In this document: positions 1-8,139 of the stretch, piece after piece
Layout of the letters: each line of letters starts with the position of its first letter
How positions within the stretch are numbered: the first letter of the stretch is position 1
DNA from: Micrococcales bacterium
GTDB lineage: Bacteria; Actinomycetota; Actinomycetes; Actinomycetales; Microbacteriaceae
NCBI GenBank assembly: GCA_017306245.1
Contig: JAFKIY010000002.1
Coordinates: 271,412 to 335,411, forward strand
Direction: 5' to 3'
DNA: 64,000 bases
The notes under the pieces: model-generated
What the model was told of the DNA's origin: nothing
The model's input: only the letters and a program-made list of their open reading frames with translations
Databases searched by the model: none
Translations under genes and position numbers: made by a program

Positions 1-750
1 GGCACGGCCATCGGGCATGCTCTGGGCTGGCGCCTCGCGTTCGTCGCGATGGGGGCGGTCATCCTCGTGTTCACGGCGCTGGTCGTGAAGTTCGTTCCCG
101 CGGTAGAGCACCGCCAACCCGTGAAGACCGGCGAAATCCCGTTGCCGCTCCGCCGCGACCCGACCCTGCCGGGGGTCATCCTGGTCGGCATCATCACCCT
201 CACGATCATGGTCGGGCACAACCTTTTCTACACCTACATCGTGCCGTACTTCACTGACGTGAACGGTTTCCCGGTGAGCGCGGTGAGCCCGCTGCTGCTC
301 GTGTACGGGATCGCGGGGGCAGGGGGTCTGGTTCTGGTCGGGGTGGTCGGCGGGCGGCTGCCGAGGCTGGGACTGTTCGCGGGCGTGCTGTTCGTGGCAA
401 TATCCGCACTCGTGATCGGTCTGCTGCCCACGGAGCAGTGGCTCGTGATCATCGCGCTCGTGGTGTGGGGTGCCGCGCTCGGCGGAATTCCGGCCCTGCT
501 CCAGACGCGGGCGCTGCACACGGCGTCGCCTCAGCTGAGGGACCTTTCCTCTGCGCTCGTCACCACATCCTTCAACATCGGGATTGGCGGGGGAGCGTTC
601 GTCGGCGCGCTCCTGCTCGACAGTCCAGGGCTGCGCTCGCTGCCGTTTGTGGATGCTGCGGTCATGGTGGGCGTGCTCGCGCTGCTCCTGGTGAGCGATC
701 GGACGATCCGAAACCGGTCAGCGCGGCGCCCGTCGATCCCCTTTTCCTAG
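1..750 (+). CDS. MFS transporter, C-terminal part (5' end outside window)
   Basis: The reading frame is open from base 1, so the true start lies upstream and only about 249 C-terminal residues are visible. They form roughly six to eight hydrophobic segments separated by short glycine-rich loops, with a basic cytoplasmic loop (EHRQPVKTGEIPLPLRRD) typical of the central or later loops of drug/sugar-efflux type major facilitator proteins. Helices such as VILVGIITLTIMVGH and SALVTTSFNIGIGGGAFVGA resemble the DHA1 arabinose-efflux group. The substrate cannot be told from this part. It ends just before the CsoR operator, so it is probably not part of the copper operon. Confidence 0.8.
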   Translation, partial: GTAIGHALGWRLAFVAMGAVILVFTALVVKFVPAVEHRQPVKTGEIPLPLRRDPTLPGVILVGIITLTIMVGHNLFYTYIVPYFTDVNGFPVSAVSPLLLVYGIAGAGGLVLVGVVGGRLPRLGLFAGVLFVAISALVIGLLPTEQWLVIIALVVWGAALGGIPALLQTRALHTASPQLRDLSSALVTTSFNIGIGGGAFVGALLLDSPGLRSLPFVDAAVMVGVLALLLVSDRTIRNRSARRPSIPFS

Positions 751-770
751 ATACCCCAAGGGGGTATAGT
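751..770 (+). promoter_or_regulatory. CsoR operator overlapping the -10 box of the copper operon
   Basis: A perfect inverted repeat ATACCCC-AAG-GGGGTAT lies at 751-767. It is the G/C-rich palindrome flanked by TA that CsoR-type copper repressors bind. A good -10 hexamer, TATAGT, occupies 765-770, so repressor binding would cover the -10. The -35 is poor (about 742-747). The site lies 44 bp before the csoR start, which fits autoregulation of csoR-copZ-copA. Confidence 0.8.
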
Positions 771-813
771 GGATTCATGCCCGCCCGGGGTATCGGGGAG
801 GAAAGGACCGCCG

Positions 814-1095
814 ATGATCGGATACGTCGAAGACAAGGACGCCCTGCTGAAACGGCTTCGTCGCGCCGAGGGCCAGGTGCGCGGTATCCAGCGGATGATC
901 GAAGACGACACGTATTGCATTGACGTGCTCACGCAGGTATCCGCCGCCACGAAAGCGCTCGAGAACGTTGCGCTCTCCCTTCTCGAGGATCACTTGAGCC
1001 ACTGCGTCGCCGAAGCCACGAGGGAAGGCGGCGTGATCGCGGACGAGAAGCTCCGCGAAGCCAGCGACGCCATCGCCAGGCTCGTCCGATCCTGA
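814..1095 (+). CDS. csoR: CsoR-family copper-sensing repressor
   Basis: This 93-residue all-alpha metal-sensing repressor has the family DNA-contact region (KRLRRAEGQVRGIQRMI) near residues 13-29. The copper ligands appear as C35, H60 and C64, with the Cys-x24-His-x3-Cys spacing of true CsoR rather than formaldehyde-responsive FrmR. An upstream in-frame ATG exists at 769, but the start at 814 has a GGGGAGGAAAGG ribosome binding site and matches the family length. It is first in an operon with copZ- and copA-like genes. Copper(I) binding should release the protein from the palindrome at 751-767. Confidence 0.9.
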   Translation: MIGYVEDKDALLKRLRRAEGQVRGIQRMIEDDTYCIDVLTQVSAATKALENVALSLLEDHLSHCVAEATREGGVIADEKLREASDAIARLVRS

Positions 1096-1139
1096 CCCCC
1101 AACCCGTTTTACCCCGCCACCGCAACTGAAGGAGAAACC

Positions 1140-1394
1140 ATGACCACCCCATCGAACGAGACCGCGTCGGCCGACGAGATCACCGAAGAGTACCGTGTGA
1201 GCGGAATGACGTGCGGGCACTGCGTCGCGAGTGTCACCGAAGAGATCTCCGAGCTCGAATCGGTGACCGGCGTCGAGGTCGCACTCAACGCGGGCGAAGT
1301 TTCGGTGGTGACGGTGCGCAGCTCGGCAGCAGTCGACGCCGAGTCGATCCGCGCCGCGGTCACCGAAGCAGGCTATGAACTGGTGACCCCGTAG
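1140..1394 (+). CDS. copZ: CopZ-like copper chaperone (HMA domain)
   Basis: The 84-residue protein is a single heavy-metal-associated domain with the Cu(I) motif GMTCGHC (C25 and C28). A short acidic N-terminal extension of about 15 residues precedes the ferredoxin-like fold. An AAGGAG ribosome binding site sits just before the ATG. It follows csoR by 44 bp and is two bases from the copper ATPase, so it very likely delivers Cu(I) to that pump in the cytoplasm. Confidence 0.9.
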   Translation: MTTPSNETASADEITEEYRVSGMTCGHCVASVTEEISELESVTGVEVALNAGEVSVVTVRSSAAVDAESIRAAVTEAGYELVTP

Positions 1395-1396
1395 TC

Positions 1397-3667
1397 GTGA
1401 CGGACACCACCACCGAGCCGGCCCGCGACATCCTCGACACGCTCGACCTGAACATCGGCGGGATGACGTGCGCCTCGTGCGCGACCCGCGTCGAGCGCAA
1501 GCTGAACAAGCTCCCGGGAGTCGAGGCGAGCGTCAACTACGCCACGGAGAAAGCCCAGGTGCGTGTTCCGAGCGACATCGACGTCGAGACCCTTCTTGCG
1601 GCGGTCGCGTCTGCCGGGTACACCGCGACGGTTCCGGAGCCGCCGGCTCCCGAGCCCGCCGCTGGCGCGCCCGGCCCAACCGACGCAGATCCGACTGCGT
1701 CGCTGCGGCAGAGGCTCATCGTTTCGGCGATGCTGGCCACACCGGTCGTCATTCTGTCGATGGTTCCGTTCTTCCAGTTCACGAACTGGCAGTGGCTCGC
1801 CCTCGCGCTCGCTGCGCCCGTCGCACTGTGGGGCGCCTGGCCGTTCCACCAGGCCACCTGGGTGAATCTGCGTCACGGCGCAACAACGATGGACACCCTC
1901 GTGAGCATCGGTGTGCTCGCCGCGCTCGCCTGGTCGCTCTACGCGCTGTTTTTCGGCACCGCGGGCGAGCCGGGCATGACCATGTCATTCCACTTCCTCT
2001 CCGAACCCGGATCCGGCGCCAACGAAATCTATTTGGAGGTCGCGGCGGCCGTCACCACGTTCCTCCTCGCCGGCCGCTACATCGAAGCGCGGGCGAAGCG
2101 CGAATCCGGTGCGGCGCTGAGGGCGCTCCTGGAACTCGGCGCCAAGGATGCCGTGAAGCTGGAGGGCGGGCGCGAACAGTTGGTTCCGGTCTCCGCACTC
2201 CACCCCGGCGACCAGTTCGTGGTGCGCCCGGGCGAGAAGATCGCCACGGACGGATTGGTTCTCGACGGGGCATCCTCGGTGGATGCGAGCATGCTGACCG
2301 GGGAATCGATGCCGGTGGAGGTAGCCTCTGGGCATCGGGTCGTCGGCGCCACCCTCAACCTTTCGGGACGGCTCGTCGTCGAAGTGACGAGGGTTGGATC
2401 CGACACGGAGCTGGCCAGGATGGGCCGACTCGTGGAGCAGGCGCAGACGGGCAAGGCGAAGGTGCAGCGGCTCGCCGACCGCGTGTCTGCCGTATTCGTG
2501 CCCGTCGTTCTGGTTCTCGCCGTTCTCACGCTCGTCGTGTGGCTGGTCGTGGGTGCGGGGGCCAGCGTCGCGTTCACCGCCGCTGTGGCGACGCTCATCA
2601 TCGCCTGCCCGTGCGCGCTCGGACTTGCCACCCCGACCGCGCTGCTCGTGGGCACGGGCCGCGGCTCGCAACTGGGCATCCTGATCGCAGGCCCAGAGGT
2701 CCTCGAGCAGACCCGGCGCGCGGACACGATCGTGCTGGACAAAACCGGCACGGTCACAACCGGACAGATGGCGCTGCAGTCGGTGATCGTCGGGGACGGC
2801 GAGACCGAGGATGAGGTGTTGCGCCTCGCGGCCGCCGTCGAGCACAATTCGGAGCATCCGACCGCGCGGGCGATCACTCAGGCGGCAACCGACCGCGGGA
2901 TCGCGTTCGGTGTGACGGAGGACTTTGCTGCGGTGGCCGGCAGCGGCGTCCACGGCATCGTGGATGGCCGGCTCGTGATCGTCGGGCGAACGGACTGGGT
3001 ACGGGAGAACTGGTCAACCGGGATTTCCCCGGCGCTGGAAGGCGCGGCCGAGAGCGCTGAGGCGTCCGGCGCCACGGTCATGGCCATCGCGTGGGATGGC
3101 GACGTGCGCGGGCTCGCGACGGTTGCCGACACGGTGAAACCCAGCAGCGCGCGAGCGGTCGCCCTGCTGAAAGACCTCGGGCTGACGCCGATCCTGCTCA
3201 CGGGCGACAACGCCGGGGTTGCGGCGACGGTCGCCGAAGCGGTGGGCATTGCGGATGTGCGCGCGGAGGTGACGCCGCAGGGCAAACTCGATGCGATCCG
3301 CGAGCTGCAGGGCGAGGGGCGAGTCGTCGCGATGGTCGGTGACGGCGTGAACGACGCTGCAGCGCTCGCGGCGGCCGACCTCGGCATAGCGATGGGTTCG
3401 GGAACGGATGCCGCGATCGCGGCGGGCGACGTGACGGTGGTGAGCGGGGACCTTGTGGTGGTGGCGGATGCCATCCGCCTCGCCCGGCGAACGCTGCGCA
3501 TCATCAAGGGGAACCTGTTTTGGGCGTTCGCCTACAACGTCGCGGCGATCCCGCTCGCGATGCTCGGGCTGCTGAACCCGCTCATCGCCGGCGCCGCGAT
3601 GGCGTTCTCGTCCGTGTTCGTCGTCACGAACAGCCTGCGGCTGCGGGGGTTCCGCGGGTCGCTGTAG
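1397..3667 (+). CDS. copA: Copper-exporting P1B-type ATPase
   Basis: This 756-residue P-type ATPase has a GTG start right after copZ. It carries one N-terminal HMA domain (GMTCASC, C25/C28), paired helices before the membrane copper site CPC at residues 404-406, the phosphorylation motif DKTGT at about D448, the TGE actuator motif (MLTGES) and the hinge [10 protein letters not shown]. The CPC motif and HMA domain place it in the Cu(I)/Ag(I) group. It pumps copper out of the cytoplasm at the expense of ATP. Its position behind csoR and copZ makes this a complete copper-resistance operon. Confidence 0.93.
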   Translation: MTDTTTEPARDILDTLDLNIGGMTCASCATRVERKLNKLPGVEASVNYATEKAQVRVPSDIDVETLLAAVASAGYTATVPEPPAPEPAAGAPGPTDADPTASLRQRLIVSAMLATPVVILSMVPFFQFTNWQWLALALAAPVALWGAWPFHQATWVNLRHGATTMDTLVSIGVLAALAWSLYALFFGTAGEPGMTMSFHFLSEPGSGANEIYLEVAAAVTTFLLAGRYIEARAKRESGAALRALLELGAKDAVKLEGGREQLVPVSALHPGDQFVVRPGEKIATDGLVLDGASSVDASMLTGESMPVEVASGHRVVGATLNLSGRLVVEVTRVGSDTELARMGRLVEQAQTGKAKVQRLADRVSAVFVPVVLVLAVLTLVVWLVVGAGASVAFTAAVATLIIACPCALGLATPTALLVGTGRGSQLGILIAGPEVLEQTRRADTIVLDKTGTVTTGQMALQSVIVGDGETEDEVLRLAAAVEHNSEHPTARAITQAATDRGIAFGVTEDFAAVAGSGVHGIVDGRLVIVGRTDWVRENWSTGISPALEGAAESAEASGATVMAIAWDGDVRGLATVADTVKPSSARAVALLKDLGLTPILLTGDNAGVAATVAEAVGIADVRAEVTPQGKLDAIRELQGEGRVVAMVGDGVNDAAALAAADLGIAMGSGTDAAIAAGDVTVVSGDLVVVADAIRLARRTLRIIKGNLFWAFAYNVAAIPLAMLGLLNPLIAGAAMAFSSVFVVTNSLRLRGFRGSL

Positions 3668-3688
3668 GACGCAGGTTAGGCAAGGTTC

Positions 3689-3718
3689 GTACGACATTGT
3701 CGAACTTTGCCCTATGCT
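3689..3718 (+). promoter_or_regulatory. Autoregulatory promoter/operator of the IclR-type gene
   Basis: GTACGACATTGTCGAAC at 3689-3705 contains the perfect core CGACA-T-TGTCG and matches the glpK-promoter palindrome at 4532-4548 at 16 of 17 positions when read on the opposite strand. It covers a candidate -35 (ACGACA, 3691-3696), followed 16 bp later by TATGCT (3713-3718). The start codon GTG begins six bases after that hexamer, so the transcript is probably leaderless and self-repressed. Confidence 0.7.
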
Positions 3719-3724
3719 CATGGC

Positions 3725-4498
3725 GTGGCGAGACAGATTCAATCCATCGAGAGGGCCGCGGCCATTCTCAAGCTGCTGTCCAGCGGGCAGAGGCGACTCG
3801 GCGTGGTCGAACTCGCCCAATACATGGGACTGCCCAAGGGAACCGTGCACGGCATCCTCGTTACACTCACCCACATCGGATTCGTTGAGCAGGATCGGGC
3901 TACCGGAAAGTATCAACTCGGTGCCACCGTATTGCGCCTAGGGAACAGTTACCTCGACGGCAATGAACTGCGGAACATCTCCATCAACTGGGCGGATGCA
4001 CTGGCAGCGCGGAGCCGTGAGGCTGTTCAGATCGGAACGCGCCACGACGGTGGGGCTCTCATCGTTCACCATGTGTTCCGTCCGGACGACAGCCTCCAAA
4101 GCCTTGAAGTCGGTACCGTTCTTCCCCTGCATTCCACCGCGCTGGGAAAAGTGCTGCTGGCTTTCGGCGCTGAAGAGCTCGACGATGTGCTGACCATGCC
4201 GCTGGAGCGCTCGGCGTCCCGCACGACGGTGAGCAGTCGCGACCTCGAAATCGAACTGGGCGACATCAGAACGGGAGGCTGGGCAGGCGAAGTAAACGAG
4301 CTCGTCGACGGCCAAGCTGCCATCGCAGCGCCAATCCGCGACCGTGACTTCGTCGTTGGCTCCATTGGGATTCGCGGCGCAGTCGAACGTCTATGCGAGC
4401 CGGACCTGTCATTGCGTCGAGGCCTCGTGACGTTTGTCCTGGATGCCGCTACGGCGATTTCTCGGGAGTTGGCAACGCCGAGCCCTAATCACCCTTGA
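3725..4498 (+). CDS. IclR-family transcriptional regulator of the glycerol operon (GylR-like)
   Basis: The 257-residue protein has an N-terminal winged helix-turn-helix (about residues 5-65, SIERAAAILKLL through VHGILVTL) and the IclR effector domain (about 80-250, including LPLHSTALGKVLLA). GTG at 3725 is preferred over TTG at 3707 because the -10 hexamer TATGCT lies six bases before it. It sits directly upstream of glpK in the same direction, and the same palindrome precedes both genes. That is the arrangement of GylR, the IclR-type glycerol repressor of Streptomyces. The effector is inferred to be glycerol or glycerol-3-phosphate. Confidence 0.85.
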   Translation: MARQIQSIERAAAILKLLSSGQRRLGVVELAQYMGLPKGTVHGILVTLTHIGFVEQDRATGKYQLGATVLRLGNSYLDGNELRNISINWADALAARSREAVQIGTRHDGGALIVHHVFRPDDSLQSLEVGTVLPLHSTALGKVLLAFGAEELDDVLTMPLERSASRTTVSSRDLEIELGDIRTGGWAGEVNELVDGQAAIAAPIRDRDFVVGSIGIRGAVERLCEPDLSLRRGLVTFVLDAATAISRELATPSPNHP

Positions 4499-4548
4499 CA
4501 CACCGGGCACTTTTACCATAGTGTCCTGATCGTTCGACAATGTCGAAC
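4495..4548 (+). promoter_or_regulatory. glpK operon promoter with 17-bp palindromic operator
   Basis: TTGACA at 4495-4500 is a consensus -35. CATAGT at 4517-4522 is a plausible -10 after a 16-bp spacer. Ten bases later lies a perfect palindrome, GTTCGACA-A-TGTCGAAC (4532-4548), over the expected transcript start, where a bound repressor would block transcription. The near-identical site at 3689-3705 ties it to the IclR-type regulator next door. Confidence 0.78.
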
Positions 4549-4600
4549 GCAATCGGCACTGTCGAGGTGACTCGGCCGGTCTCAACGCAGAGGGAGCGAC

Positions 4601-6130
4601 GTGGGAAACGAGCGATTCATCGCCGCTATCGACCAGGGGACCACGTCGAGCCGGTGCATTGTCTTCGACGCGCGAGGGGGCATCGTCTCCGTCGCGCAAA
4701 AGGAACACAAGCAAATTTTCCCCCAGCCGGGCTGGGTGGAGCATGACGCGGTAGAGATCTGGAAGAACGTACAGGAAGTCGTTCAGGCCGCTATTTCCGA
4801 TGCGAAACTCGGGGTCGCAGACATCGCATCCATTGGGATCACCAATCAACGTGAAACCACGGTTGTCTGGGACAAATTGACGGGCGAGCCCGTATTCAAT
4901 GCAATCGTCTGGCAGGACACCCGCACCGCGGACCTCGTGCGCGAACTGGGATCGCCGGTTGGTCCGGAACGGTTCCGCGAGCGCACGGGCCTGCCTCTGG
5001 CTACCTATTTCTCCGGACCAAAGCTTTTGTGGCTACTCGAGAACGTCGAGGGGCTGCGCGATCGTGCCGATCGGGGTGAAGTGCTTTTCGGCACAATGGA
5101 TACCTGGCTCATCTGGAATCTCACCGGCGGAGCAGACGGTGGGCGACACGTGACCGACGTGACCAATGCAAGTCGGACGATACTGATGAACCTCCGCGAG
5201 CTGAAGTGGGACGAGACCATCCTCCAGCGGATGAACATTCCTGCGGCTGTTCTTCCTGAAATCGTCTCGTCCTCTGAGGTCTACGGCATGGCCACCGGTG
5301 CGCTCGCCGGTGTTCCCGTCGCCGGTGCGCTGGGTGATCAGCACGCTGCTCTGTTCGGCCAAACCGCGTTCGCGAAGGGCGATGTAAAGAGCACCTACGG
5401 CACGGGGAGTTTCCTTCTCCTGAACACAGGGGACGAGCCCGTTCAGTCGAAGCACGGGCTTCTCAGCACCGTTGCGTACAAGATCGGCGATGCACCCGCC
5501 GTTTACGCATTGGAGGGGTCTATCGCCGTAACCGGTGCTCTCGTCCAATGGCTGCGTGACCGGCTGGGAATCATTTCCAAAGCCAGCGAGATTGAGACGC
5601 TGGCCGCGACCGTCGATGACAACGGCGGATGCTACTTCGTCCCTGCGTTTTCCGGATTGTTCGCGCCGTATTGGCGAAGTGACGCGCGGGGCGTGATCGC
5701 GGGACTCACGGGCTACATCACGAAAGCCCACATTGCACGCGCAGTGTTGGAGGCATCCGCCTGGCAGACCCGAGAGGTCGTTGACGCCATGCAGGCAGAT
5801 ACGGGAATAGCCATGACGGAATTGAAGGTGGATGGCGGGATGACCGCCAACAACCTGCTCATGCAGATTCTCGCGGACGCACTCGACCTCACGGTGATTC
5901 GACCCATGGTCGCTGAGACAACCTGCCTCGGCGCAGCGTACGCCGCCGGGCTCGCCGTCGGCTTTTGGGACAGTGTCGATGATCTCAAAGCTAACTGGCA
6001 TCGCGGAGCGCAATGGGAGCCGGTCGTCGACCCCTCCCGCCGTGCTCGGGAGTATCGCCAATGGAAGAAAGCAGTTCAACGGACTCTCAACTGGGTTGAG
6101 GGCGAGGGGGCAGATGATCCCAGCCGTTGA
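4601..6130 (+). CDS. glpK: Glycerol kinase
   Basis: This 509-residue FGGY-family kinase phosphorylates glycerol to sn-glycerol-3-phosphate with ATP. The N-terminal phosphate loop [15 protein letters not shown] (about residues 9-23), the substrate region [11 protein letters not shown], the STYGTGSF loop and the C-terminal [10 protein letters not shown] signature are all present, and the length is normal. The GTG start has an AGGGAG ribosome binding site. It opens an operon with a membrane hydrolase and glpD. No glycerol facilitator gene lies in the operon, so glycerol entry must be provided elsewhere, by diffusion, or by the neighbouring protein. Confidence 0.95.
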   Translation: MGNERFIAAIDQGTTSSRCIVFDARGGIVSVAQKEHKQIFPQPGWVEHDAVEIWKNVQEVVQAAISDAKLGVADIASIGITNQRETTVVWDKLTGEPVFNAIVWQDTRTADLVRELGSPVGPERFRERTGLPLATYFSGPKLLWLLENVEGLRDRADRGEVLFGTMDTWLIWNLTGGADGGRHVTDVTNASRTILMNLRELKWDETILQRMNIPAAVLPEIVSSSEVYGMATGALAGVPVAGALGDQHAALFGQTAFAKGDVKSTYGTGSFLLLNTGDEPVQSKHGLLSTVAYKIGDAPAVYALEGSIAVTGALVQWLRDRLGIISKASEIETLAATVDDNGGCYFVPAFSGLFAPYWRSDARGVIAGLTGYITKAHIARAVLEASAWQTREVVDAMQADTGIAMTELKVDGGMTANNLLMQILADALDLTVIRPMVAETTCLGAAYAAGLAVGFWDSVDDLKANWHRGAQWEPVVDPSRRAREYRQWKKAVQRTLNWVEGEGADDPSR

Positions 6131-6225
6131 CCCCGTGGCTGCTGTCTTCGCACAGCGGGACCACGTTCATTCTTTAGGACTCTCACCATCAACACCCTTC
6201 ACCCTCAACTAAGGAGCACAGCACA

Positions 6226-8052
6226 ATGAAAGGTCGCTTTGTCAAGACAAATGCCTTCTGGCTAGTCATGTCGCTCGTGATCTGTCTCGTCTCTGCACTG
6301 GGCGCTTCGTTCGTCCAGTCGAGCGGCGGGACCGTCACGATCAAGGACATGCGCTGGGAGACCGCAACAGGCTCGGAAATGAGCGCGCTGCTGTTCAAGC
6401 CGAACACTGCTACTGCGGATAACCCCGCCCCCGGGATTGTCGTCAGCCACGGTTGGTTCAACAACCGGGAAATGCAGGATCTCAACTACGTCGAGTTGTC
6501 GCGTCGAGGCTTCGTCGTGATCTCCATCGACATGCAAGGCCACGGCAACTCTGAGGCGGTGCCGCAAGAGTTGCTTGCCAAGAACGGTATCGGCATGTAC
6601 AACGCCGTCAAGCTCTTGTCGACCCTTCCCTACGTGGATGCGTCCAGGATTGGCGTCACCGGTCACTCGAACGGCGGATTGGCCTCCAACATTTCGGTCG
6701 TGCAGGACAACACCGTTGATAAGCCGCTCATCAAGGCGGTTTACCTCGTTTCCAAGGATGCAGACTACGCGAACCCGGAAACGAAGGAATACTTCAACGA
6801 GTATGGTTCCCGTGATGTGGGCATCTTCCAGACCCAGTACGACGAGTTCTTCTTCCGCACCTACAGCGAAACAGGAGCAACAGCGCCGCGTGACTTCATG
6901 ACGACCGACAACGCGCAGTCGTTCCTCAACTTCGGTGCGGCACCGGCTGACTTCGATGGCACCCGGGTCGCGGGTAAGGTCTACAAGGAGAACATCGACG
7001 GCCGCGAGGCCATGAGGGTGATCGACAGTCACCCGATGATCCACCCGTGGGCCACGTTCTCGTCGACCGAAGCGCACGATCTCGTGACGTTCTTCGACGA
7101 GTCCCTTGGTGCGCCTCACATGATTGACGCAGGCAACCAGGTCTGGCAATGGAAGGAGTTCTTCAACGCTATCGGCCTGATCGGCTTCGGAATGTTCCTC
7201 ATCGCGTTCGCGCGGGCATTGCTGGGAACGCGCGCCTTCGCAGGGTTGAAGGCCTCCGAAAGCGTCGTGGCGAAGTCGCCCACCCGCACCGGTCTGATCT
7301 GGTTCTGGGTCAGCATGTTCGGCTTCGCGATCGTGTCCGCGTGGAGCTACGTCGCATTGTCGCAAGTGGTGAACGACATCATTCCGCCGTTCTTCCCGCA
7401 GTCCCCGCCGTTCTTCATCGGGCTGTGGGCGGCAATCAACGGGCTGGTTGCGGTCATCTACATGGTGTTCTACTACTTCTTCTACGGAAAGAAGCAGGGC
7501 AACACCGCGAAGGCGGTCGGTCTCCTGCCCGGCTGGCGAAAGTTCGGATTGAGCGTGCTGTTGAGCGCAACGGTCGTCGTGGCAGCATTCGGAATCGTGT
7601 TCGTCCTGGACTACTTCCTGAAGACGGACTTCCGACTGTGGGTGCTCGCTGTGAAAGCCTTCGGCCCGGACAAGATCGGGATCGCGTGGCTTTACCTGCC
7701 CTTCTTCCTGGTCTATTTCCTCGCCAACTCGGCGTTGCTGAGCAGTTTCAGCCACTTCACGCTTCGCGGCAAGGAGTGGATCACGACCGCACTGCTCGTT
7801 CTGTTCAACGCCATGGGTCCGATCGTGTTGGTCGTCTGGCAGTACACGACGTTCTTCAGCACGGGAAACCTTGTCGATGGGTTCGGCGGGATTTACAGCA
7901 TCTGGTTGTTCCCCGTGATCGTGATCCTGGGCGTTGCCGCGGTGATTTCGCGAAAGATCTACCGAGCAACGAACAACCCCTACATCGGAGGCTTGATTAC
8001 GGCAACGGTCGTGACCTTGATCTCCGTGTCCAACACACTGACCATGGGCTAA
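6226..8052 (+). CDS. Membrane-attached alpha/beta hydrolase with polytopic C-terminal domain
   Basis: The 608-residue protein starts with an N-terminal membrane anchor (residues 11-30). A serine hydrolase domain follows, with an oxyanion HG motif (SHGWF, 74-78) and a nucleophile elbow G146-H-S148-N-G. The C-terminal half has about eight hydrophobic helices from residue ~308 to the end. The topology puts the hydrolase domain outside the membrane, next to a transporter-like region. It sits between glpK and glpD with an AAGGAG ribosome binding site, so it probably works on a glycerol-containing ester or helps glycerol entry. This is inference: the substrate is unknown, and the catalytic Asp and His were not assigned with certainty. 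Confidence 0.75.
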   Translation: MKGRFVKTNAFWLVMSLVICLVSALGASFVQSSGGTVTIKDMRWETATGSEMSALLFKPNTATADNPAPGIVVSHGWFNNREMQDLNYVELSRRGFVVISIDMQGHGNSEAVPQELLAKNGIGMYNAVKLLSTLPYVDASRIGVTGHSNGGLASNISVVQDNTVDKPLIKAVYLVSKDADYANPETKEYFNEYGSRDVGIFQTQYDEFFFRTYSETGATAPRDFMTTDNAQSFLNFGAAPADFDGTRVAGKVYKENIDGREAMRVIDSHPMIHPWATFSSTEAHDLVTFFDESLGAPHMIDAGNQVWQWKEFFNAIGLIGFGMFLIAFARALLGTRAFAGLKASESVVAKSPTRTGLIWFWVSMFGFAIVSAWSYVALSQVVNDIIPPFFPQSPPFFIGLWAAINGLVAVIYMVFYYFFYGKKQGNTAKAVGLLPGWRKFGLSVLLSATVVVAAFGIVFVLDYFLKTDFRLWVLAVKAFGPDKIGIAWLYLPFFLVYFLANSALLSSFSHFTLRGKEWITTALLVLFNAMGPIVLVVWQYTTFFSTGNLVDGFGGIYSIWLFPVIVILGVAAVISRKIYRATNNPYIGGLITATVVTLISVSNTLTMG

Positions 8053-8074
8053 CCGTTCAGGAGTGAAAACCACC

Positions 8075-8113
8075 GGCGATGTCCGGGGGCTGACTCAGCT
8101 CTCGGACATCGCC
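8075..8113 (+). terminator. Intercistronic hairpin before glpD
   Basis: Perfect 11-bp arms GGCGATGTCCG (8075-8085) and CGGACATCGCC (8103-8113) enclose a 17-nt loop. No T-run follows. It lies between the hydrolase stop and glpD, so it could be a partial terminator, an mRNA-stabilising structure, or a device lowering glpD expression relative to glpK. Confidence 0.5.
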
Positions 8114-8139
8114 ATCACTTTCGACGCCGGAGAAAAGCA

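Noticed and set aside
6262..8073. A 603-codon frame antisense to the hydrolase
   Set aside because: No domain, highly charged composition, and it is the codon-bias mirror of the real gene.
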